Shown here: piece after piece, positions 59,216 to 64,000 of the stretch
Numbering within the stretch: position 1 is the first letter of the stretch
How the letters are laid out: each line of letters starts with the position of its first letter
Assembly (NCBI GenBank): GCA_023053575.1
Contig: JAKZAP010000020.1
Span: 17,045,998 to 17,109,997, forward strand
DNA length: 64,000 nt
Reading direction: 5' to 3'
Origin: Branchinecta lynchi
Lineage: Eukaryota > Arthropoda > Branchiopoda > Anostraca > Branchinectidae
Notes under the pieces: model-generated
Databases searched by the model: none
The model's input: only the letters and a program-made list of their open reading frames with translations
Told to the model about the DNA's origin: nothing
Made by a program: the position numbers and the translations under genes

Positions 59216-59329
59216 ACAACTCGCACTATTTACTATTTATGTTACAATATTCAAACCTAGCCTATCTGAATACTATAAAAACTGGGCTCTGCTTTTAAAA
59301 ACTTATGCACGGCTTTGGCTGTTTTACGC

Positions 59330-59430
59330 CTTGAGCGGTTTTGAGTCTGCAGAGGACCCTTGCCAAGAAGGGGACGGAATATAGTTCCAGTAAAATTCAG
59401 CTGACGCATCCATTTTACACTATCAAATAT
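59330..59430 (+). mobile_element. Family C fragment
   Basis: 'gagcggttttgagtctgcag', 'gacccttgccaagaagggga' and 'aattcagctgacgcatcc'. The left arm is absent. Confidence 0.6.
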
Positions 59431-59679
59431 GTTTTAAGCCTTTTCGCAGGCCGATTGACTTCTAGCAAAAACGGTGCAAAACAGATATCCGGTTTGACGC
59501 ATCAGCAGCATGTACGGAGCATACGTCTGGAGCATAATGGCTGGGAAAATAATGAATCGTGGCAGCAAATGTGAAAATGAGTGAGCTATCGTAGCAGGCT
59601 TAGAATGTAACATATGAAATTTAGGTCTTTGAACCTAAGAATTAATGAATGCACTTACGGAAGTAGGTTGCATGGGCAT

Positions 59680-59923
59680 TAGTAGTTATATAAAGGGGGT
59701 TCTGGCCCACCCTTCCCCCAATTTCAAAACCCCATTTTAACATCAATTTCTTAAATTTTAACATCCTTTTTACCAAATTACCCCCCTTTTTAAGAACATT
59801 TTTATTTTCTTACTTCCAAAATAAAGGATACAAGAAATGAGAAATATTACCCTTTACTACATATAAAATACTACAATGTACACTACTTCTTTTTTTTTAC
59901 ATTTTTCATTTTTTATTCAAATA
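59680..59923. other. Possible terminal region of the virus-like element
   Basis: The sequence shifts from repeat DNA to 'agtagttatataaagggggt' followed by short blocks of C, A and T runs with no frame until the stop of the 102-aa gene at 59,924. Maverick/Polinton-type termini commonly start with AG, and a TATA-like word lies here. The opposite terminus is outside the window, so no inverted repeat can be shown. The inferred element edge is a proposal only. Confidence 0.35.
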
Positions 59924-60232
59924 TTACTGAGTAAACAGTTCTAAATCCACATATGTTTCTTTGTTCTTGTTTTCGCGTACAATAGGCTGCAAAACCAGAT
60001 TTTTCTTTAAAAGTAATTCGTTAGCAATGGCATTATATTTCTGTGTTATAAACAAATCACATGGTTTGTCATTATGATTAATAACTACAACCAACTTATC
60101 ACCATATTTTGTCTTAGCAATTCTCATTTTAACAATAGTATATTTCAATCCTAGAACTAGTTCTTCTTTCCTGATTGTCTCATTGTATTTATTCATTCTG
60201 ATTGTATTCAAGACTTCCTTTGTGGACTCCAT
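59924..60232 (-). CDS. Small nucleic-acid-binding-like protein of the virus-like element (102 aa)
   Basis: I do not recognise a named domain with certainty. Residues 28-50 (GLKYTIVKMRIAKTKYGDKL and VVV) have the alternating basic beta-strand pattern 'Y.I...r...T.YG..(I/L)VV' of small OB-fold-like proteins that sit beside integrase and capsid genes in related invertebrate elements; the rest is charged and soluble. A single-stranded-DNA-binding role is an inference from that pattern. The start is fixed because an in-frame TAA touches the ATG (context AATAAATGG). It is the last gene of the run, 37 bp after the capsid gene, and AATAAA follows its stop on the - strand (near 59,916), a likely poly(A) signal. 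Confidence 0.65.
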   Translation of the reverse strand: MESTKEVLNTIRMNKYNETIRKEELVLGLKYTIVKMRIAKTKYGDKLVVVINHNDKPCDLFITQKYNAIANELLLKKNLVLQPIVRENKNKETYVDLELFTQ

Positions 60233-60237
60233 TTATT
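60230..60237 (-). promoter_or_regulatory. Start context AATAAATG of the 102-aa gene
   Basis: The - strand sequence is AATAAATG followed by G. The TAA is in frame and directly before the ATG, with T at -3. It is shared with four other starts in the cassette. Confidence 0.6.
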
Positions 60238-60269
60238 AGGGGATGATTTTATTAAATAAAAATCCAGAC

Positions 60270-61634
60270 TCACAAACTCACATACATATTTTTGTTAATA
60301 ATACCTAATGTAGCTTTTCTTTCATAATATATAACACAGTAAATATTATATGGTACAGGCTGAGCGTGTTTTAATGTTAAACTTATTTCAATATCAGCAG
60401 TTGTTCCATTATATATACTTGATTCGTGTTTGGAAACATCGAAACAGAATAGTGGATATACTTCTTTAAATTCTTCTATACTAACAACACTACCAGTATC
60501 AAATGCTAATTGCTTATAGCCCAAATGTATGAACCTATTGTAAAGATTTGAGTATTTACATTTCTCATCGCTAAAGTCGCATTTGAGTGGTTCTTCAGGA
60601 TATTTATCCCCATTAATTCTAAGTTCTATGTCTGTTAAATTCATATGATCAAACACCATATTATTCATTAATTGATTGTTATGCTTTTCATTTTTCTGTA
60701 ACATCACAACGATTTTTGTAGGACTATTTCTCTCAGACACAACTTTCCAGGTGTGCTCCTTATTCTGACTAACATCACTTTTATAACTATTACATGCTTC
60801 CCACATCAGATTATGCTTTTTATCCTTAGCAAGATCCTTTTCTAATTCACTCATCATTTCGATACTAGGAGCTACAATAGGGATCTTCCAGGATAAATAC
60901 TCGATTACTACTTTGAAATTAGTATTTCCATTTCTTATAATCATGTTGTTATCATCATTTCTTCTTAGAAATAATTTATGCGATGCACCTCTGAAGAATC
61001 GTTTGTTTCCTTTCAGAAATCCAAACAATTCTGATAATGGTAAATACATATTTACTAATTTACTGCTCTTTGTTCTGTTATATCTTTTTTCAAATCCTTT
61101 ATTATAATTATTATTATTTCTCAAACTGACTGTTCCACCCCCTGCTGCAGCCCCTGCTACTACTGGAGTTGCAGTAAACGAAGCAATAACAGGATTAATT
61201 TCTTTCCCTTGATTATAATCTTTATACCAGAAATGATTTCTTGCTGCACTTCTAGAATAATCATCAGAGTATTCAATCAACTTTGTAACGGTAGTTGTAA
61301 TACCAACATGATTAATTTTTTCAACCGATTCATCGTTTATTACATACTCAGCGGTACTGAATAAATTAAATCCATTATTCGTTAAAGTAGCAACATCGGT
61401 TGCAGCTATAGGAGTCCCATCTTCGTTTACTATTCTTACACTGACATCAAGATAACTTTCACTTGGATAAAACCAAGAATCTAATTTCTTTGTTATGAAT
61501 TCAAACTCTGATTTATTAGATACATTCACATCTGTTTCTCGAATTTCTTTAAATTCATATTTAACCACTGTATCATCCACAAGCGGTTCGTCAAATATGT
61601 TCCATTGCGGACTGATAACTTTATTTACTGCCAT
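60270..61634 (-). CDS. Putative double jelly-roll major capsid protein (454 aa)
   Basis: The protein would build the icosahedral shell of a Maverick/Polinton-adintovirus-type virus. Its order of landmarks matches capsid proteins of such elements as I know them: a 'MYLPLSELFGFLKGNKRFFR' block (197-216) in the first half, 'EYLSWKIPIVAPSIEMMSEL' (245-264) at mid-length, 'FDHMNLTDIELRINGDKYP' (328-346), and 'YPLFCFDVSKHESS' (393-406) before a strand-rich end (NIYCVIYYERKATL, 430-443). A Gly/Ala-rich loop spans about 150-170. There is no signal peptide or membrane segment. The length fits the ~450-650 aa range of this fold. The frame is intact with no stops. An in-frame TAA touches the ATG. It lies 30 bp after the 118-aa gene. 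Confirmation needs structure prediction, since sequence identity among these capsids is low. Confidence 0.72.
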   Translation of the reverse strand: MAVNKVISPQWNIFDEPLVDDTVVKYEFKEIRETDVNVSNKSEFEFITKKLDSWFYPSESYLDVSVRIVNEDGTPIAATDVATLTNNGFNLFSTAEYVINDESVEKINHVGITTTVTKLIEYSDDYSRSAARNHFWYKDYNQGKEINPVIASFTATPVVAGAAAGGGTVSLRNNNNYNKGFEKRYNRTKSSKLVNMYLPLSELFGFLKGNKRFFRGASHKLFLRRNDDNNMIIRNGNTNFKVVIEYLSWKIPIVAPSIEMMSELEKDLAKDKKHNLMWEACNSYKSDVSQNKEHTWKVVSERNSPTKIVVMLQKNEKHNNQLMNNMVFDHMNLTDIELRINGDKYPEEPLKCDFSDEKCKYSNLYNRFIHLGYKQLAFDTGSVVSIEEFKEVYPLFCFDVSKHESSIYNGTTADIEISLTLKHAQPVPYNIYCVIYYERKATLGIINKNMYVSL

Positions 61635-61639
61635 TTATA
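61632..61639 (-). promoter_or_regulatory. Start context TATAAATG of the capsid gene
   Basis: TATAAATGG on the - strand, with T-rich sequence (ttatttaataatttctttct) upstream. In-frame TAA and T at -3. Confidence 0.6.
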
Positions 61640-61664
61640 TAAGAAAGAAATTATTAAATAAAAC

Positions 61665-62021
61665 TTATTTCAGAATCTTTAATCCATTTCCAGTCATTAA
61701 CGTTTTGATCAAGTCCTGACTTCTTTGATTTAAAATCCTTTTATTTGTACCGATAAGATCCTTCATCGATTTTTTGTTTCCAATTACATCAATGAGTTCC
61801 TTCTTGTTTACATCGATCAGATCTTTCCCATATTCTATTGCTCTGTTTTTCAACAACTCAAATCTCGGTTTAATAATATTATTATACATTGACATAGCCC
61901 CATCTTTTATTTGTTTTGCTGACGTTTGAAATAACTGGGAATTAACAATGTTTTTGAATACACTACCGATTCCACTTCCATACTGCTTTTTATAAAGTAA
62001 TCGCTTATTATTAATCAACAT
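61665..62021 (-). CDS. Small basic protein, possible minor virion protein (118 aa)
   Basis: No named family recognised. It is Lys-rich with a glycine-containing hydrophobic N-terminal stretch (YGSGIGSVFKNIVNSQLF, 14-31) and then helical, amphipathic-looking sequence. Small proteins of this kind beside capsid genes in adenovirus-like and Polinton-like systems act as minor capsid or membrane-lytic proteins. Near the C-terminus, residues 109-113 (MTGNG) match the (M/I/L)-x-G-x/G cleavage pattern of adenain-type proteases, which would release a 6-residue tail. The protease gene is not in the window. The role is inferred from position, size and these features. It lies between the penton-like and capsid genes (gaps 28 and 30 bp). 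The start is fixed by an in-frame TAA. Confidence 0.6.
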   Translation of the reverse strand: MLINNKRLLYKKQYGSGIGSVFKNIVNSQLFQTSAKQIKDGAMSMYNNIIKPRFELLKNRAIEYGKDLIDVNKKELIDVIGNKKSMKDLIGTNKRILNQRSQDLIKTLMTGNGLKILK

Positions 62022-62026
62022 TTATA
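62019..62026 (-). promoter_or_regulatory. Start context TATAAATG of the 118-aa gene
   Basis: 'gaaataaaattatttacc' then TATAAATG on the - strand. A very similar 'gaaataaaattacttgta' precedes the TATAAATG of the 276-aa gene. Confidence 0.6.
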
Positions 62027-62049
62027 GGTAAATAATTTTATTTCACTAA

Positions 62050-62775
62050 TCAATAAGCTTTTCTTAAATGCAGCACGTATCCAACGTTACCACCATTCAA
62101 ATCGATAGGTCTTCCCAACTGATCAGTAATTGTCATTCTCAAGGAGTAAATAAAGTCTTTTGTATTAATAGGAAGGTAGATTAATTGTCTAGGATTCTCA
62201 ACAATTTGACAACCAGGTTCTGTATTAGGAACAAATGTCCAAATGACATCTGATTTACTTTTGTTTACGATAGAACTGTTTACGAGAGAGCAGTGAATTT
62301 GAATTTTATCAACGCTTCTTGTTATATTCGGAAGCTTTGTACCTTCATTGATTTTCTTAGATATCTCACTATCCTTCTCAAATCCTAAAATCTGACACAA
62401 GTCACTATTAAATCTAAACACATATTTTTCTTGTAATAGTATGACAAATCTCATAGATGCTGGATTGGATGAAATTACAATAGGACATTTATCTTTTGGG
62501 GTATCAAAATACTGACACAAAAAATAATTCAAACAATCATCGTTATACATCCCATTAGGAATAGTAACATTCATCCATTCTGTTGCATTATTATCTTCAT
62601 CTTTCCTGTATTGAAATGTATTATTTCCAAATTTATCACTTATATTATGCCACGAATACCACAAAGTACACTGATTCAAACCTATTTCATAATCCCAATT
62701 ACGATTCAATTCGATTGGTTGACTAAATGTTATATCAATGATACTTTCATTACCTTCAATGTTTAACAACACCAT
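62050..62775 (-). CDS. Penton-like (single jelly-roll) capsid protein (241 aa)
   Basis: Probable vertex protein of the virus-like particle. Landmarks: an N-terminal 'WDYEIGLNQCTLWYSWHNI' block (27-45), 'VTIPNGMYNDDCLNYFL' (70-86), and a C-terminal 'LIYLPINTKDFIYSLRMTIT' (198-217) followed by 'DQLGRPIDLNGGNVGYVLHL'. The ending 'I.DQ.G..IDL.G..V...LHLR' is typical of minor capsid proteins that accompany the double jelly-roll capsid gene in Maverick-like elements. Length and soluble composition fit a single jelly-roll. The frame is intact. The start lies only 3 bp after the stop of the 276-aa gene and has the in-frame TAA before ATG. Family membership is from pattern recognition and not a search. 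Confidence 0.7.
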   Translation of the reverse strand: MVLLNIEGNESIIDITFSQPIELNRNWDYEIGLNQCTLWYSWHNISDKFGNNTFQYRKDEDNNATEWMNVTIPNGMYNDDCLNYFLCQYFDTPKDKCPIVISSNPASMRFVILLQEKYVFRFNSDLCQILGFEKDSEISKKINEGTKLPNITRSVDKIQIHCSLVNSSIVNKSKSDVIWTFVPNTEPGCQIVENPRQLIYLPINTKDFIYSLRMTITDQLGRPIDLNGGNVGYVLHLRKAY

Positions 62776-62780
62776 TTATT
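62773..62780 (-). promoter_or_regulatory. Start context AATAAATG of the penton-like gene
   Basis: AATAAATGG on the - strand, within the few bases separating this gene from the stop of the 276-aa gene. AATAAA could also serve as that gene's poly(A) signal. Confidence 0.6.
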
Positions 62781-63609
62781 AGAAATATTTTTTATATATT
62801 GAATTGTAATATCTCTTCGTAAGAAATTTATTTCGCATTAACGAATCCAAAATATCAATAGCTTCATTTCTCACCTCATCAGATGTATTTCCGTTTACTC
62901 TGCTACCTATCAAAGTGTATAGTTTTGAAATCATTTCATCACAATTCATAAATATTCCAGTTCCTTGTTGTCTGATAAAGGGTATACTAGATTGAATTTT
63001 TTTTAATCTATCCTTATAGTCTTGTATAAATAAAATAATTTGATCATACTTACTAGAACTATAACTTTTACTTTTCAGACCACCATAACTTTGACTTATA
63101 GATGTTAAATAATTCAGAGCCCCATCTATTTCGTTATGATGCTTAAGGTAATAATGAGGCATTTTAAAATAATTATCGATACCATTCCAGTCATCTTTAT
63201 ATTTTAAATTAATTTGATTTAATAATTCCACATCAATATTTAAGTTTAGATTTACGTCATATGATTGTTCTAGATTGGGTTCTATAGCAGGAGTGGGAGC
63301 TCGACTCGATTCCTCTGAATTAGTGGTCTGTAAAGCTGTTTTAAATGTATCACCTAATCTGACAAACCGTCTTCTCGAATTATTATCACCTTCCTGTAGT
63401 TTATTAATGATCGTTTCAGCATTCTCTTGTAATTTTTTGATGGTATCTTTAGTGTTTTCTTTTTGTGCTATAATAACTGGAGCGTTTAACTCTGAAGCAT
63501 ATTCCCGAAATCCTGCCTTCTCCATCTCATTTTGCTGAACCTTTCTTCTCTGAATTTCTCTGTTCTTCACTATATCCGATAAAATATCACTCAAGCGTCT
63601 TGAATCCAT
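62779..63609 (-). CDS. Uncharacterised element-encoded protein with helical C-terminal domain (276 aa)
   Basis: Function unknown. Residues 1-85 are highly charged with coiled-coil-like heptads (TIKKLQENAETIINKLQ, 56-72). A low-complexity linker with 'SSRAPTPAIEPN' (101-112) follows. From about 126 it is alpha-helical in character. The C-terminal 50 residues (EMISKLYTLIGSRVNGNTSD and then an 'ILDSL...K..LTKRYYNSIYKKY' pattern) resemble a domain I have seen next to integrase and capsid genes in related invertebrate elements. A scaffold or packaging role is possible but not shown. The start is fixed by an in-frame TAA. It starts 16 bp after the integrase stop and ends 3 bp before the penton-like start, so it belongs to the same gene run. 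Confidence 0.65.
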   Translation of the reverse strand: MDSRRLSDILSDIVKNREIQRRKVQQNEMEKAGFREYASELNAPVIIAQKENTKDTIKKLQENAETIINKLQEGDNNSRRRFVRLGDTFKTALQTTNSEESSRAPTPAIEPNLEQSYDVNLNLNIDVELLNQINLKYKDDWNGIDNYFKMPHYYLKHHNEIDGALNYLTSISQSYGGLKSKSYSSSKYDQIILFIQDYKDRLKKIQSSIPFIRQQGTGIFMNCDEMISKLYTLIGSRVNGNTSDEVRNEAIDILDSLMRNKFLTKRYYNSIYKKYF

Positions 63610-63614
63610 TTATA
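63607..63614 (-). promoter_or_regulatory. Start context TATAAATG of the 276-aa gene
   Basis: 'gaaataaaattacttgta' then TATAAATGG on the - strand, inside and just after the end of the integrase gene. Confidence 0.6.
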
Positions 63615-63625
63615 TACAAGTAATT

Positions 63626-64000
63626 TTATTTCATAATAAATTTTGAAAGTTCTTTTTCATAAAACCCTCCTTGAATTAATTCCCCACTTTTGTCAGATAT
63701 TTCATAAGTAATGGGAATGGTAGGTCTGATGGTTGCTATCTGAAATACTTCATCCGTATAATTAGGTAAATATCCTTTATCGAAAATACTTTTTTCTTTT
63801 TTAATTCTGACTAAATCCCCTACTTTGACGTTTCCTGTGATTTTGTACTCATCTACTGGAGGAAACAGAGCACTAAAAACCTTTTTCTGATTAACCTTTT
63901 TACTAGCATCAACTGGTTTCATTTGTATTGAACGGTGGTACGAGTTATTATAATTACTCACAAATAAAGGTAAAATATCAATCCAATTAGTAGTGCTATT
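63626..64000 (-). CDS. Retrovirus-type integrase, C-terminal part (5' end beyond the window)
   Basis: This enzyme would insert the element's DNA into host chromosomes. The frame is open to the window edge, so the apparent start at a GTG (63,959-63,961) is not real; 124 residues are visible. They begin with the last helix of the catalytic core (WIDILPLFVSNYNNSYHRSI), continue through a basic linker, and end in the SH3-like C-terminal domain with 'GDLVRIKKEKSIFDKGYLPN', 'DEVFQIATI' and 'GGFYEKEL'. The 'W...LP..V..YN...H.SI' and 'F.KGY.PN...E.F.I' patterns are characteristic of the Maverick/Polinton and related integrases. The catalytic Asp-Asp-Glu residues lie outside the window. No polymerase, ATPase or protease gene is visible here. 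Confidence 0.88.
   Translation of the reverse strand, partial: NSTTNWIDILPLFVSNYNNSYHRSIQMKPVDASKKVNQKKVFSALFPPVDEYKITGNVKVGDLVRIKKEKSIFDKGYLPNYTDEVFQIATIRPTIPITYEISDKSGELIQGGFYEKELSKFIMK

Larger units (their letters stand above)
39680..59679 (+). other. Sequence downstream of exon C: intron or gene end
   Basis: The donor at 39,680 implies another exon, but none was recognised before the virus-like cassette. Besides listed repeats I see nothing definite in about 41,346-42,390, 42,506-43,130, 45,000-46,100, 46,470-47,100, 49,680-50,170, 51,180-53,230, 53,700-55,150 and 56,420-57,880. Short 'atcaattgtatttagag' repeats occur at 45,575-45,650. Confidence 0.5.

Noticed and set aside
63626..63961. 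Integrase called as a complete 111-aa gene
   Set aside because: The apparent start is a GTG in the middle of an open frame that continues to the window edge with integrase-like residues.

Overview
The window is nuclear DNA of an invertebrate animal that I cannot name. Three things point this way: a spliced protein gene with very large introns, dense nested transposon remains, and a mitochondrial nad5 scrap that reads best with the invertebrate mitochondrial code. Almost none of the short open frames in the first 59 kb are genes; they run through repeats.

Host gene (536 to at least 39,679, + strand). Three exons (536-685, 26,711-26,846, 39,524-39,679) join in one frame. They encode the middle of a UPF0489-family protein, the family of human C5orf22. 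The two introns are about 26 kb and 12.7 kb. Exons before 536 and after 39,679 were not found.

Intron and downstream fill (1-59.6 kb). There are non-LTR retrotransposon remains at 10.99-11.66, 13.43-17.72 and 26.05-26.62 kb, and tails near 3.7, 17.6, 18.7, 25.9, 31.7 and 33.4 kb. Several repeat families recur. Family A is about 1 kb with an internal ~135-bp repeat. Family B is G-rich with a ~420-bp unit and TGGCACTTG hairpin heads. Family C is a foldback element. Family D is a hAT-type MITE with TIR CAGGCCCGTATCCAGG. Family E is a palindromic element with 'cagataacac' arms. Further one-off or low-copy MITEs, tandem repeats and segmental duplications are listed one by one. A nad5 fragment sits in the centre of one family E copy.

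Virus-like cassette (about 59.68-64.0 kb, - strand). This is a compact run of six genes with 3-37 bp gaps. In transcription order they are the C-terminal part of a retrovirus-type integrase, a 276-aa protein, a 241-aa penton-like protein, a 118-aa small virion-type protein, a 454-aa putative double jelly-roll capsid protein, and a 102-aa nucleic-acid-binding-like protein. The gene set matches one end of an integrated Maverick/Polinton-adintovirus-type element that continues past 64,000. All five complete genes start in the same context, ATAAATG: an in-frame TAA touches the start codon and T occupies -3. The reading frames are intact, which suggests recent integration. The cassette and its shared start signal are the most interesting part of the window.
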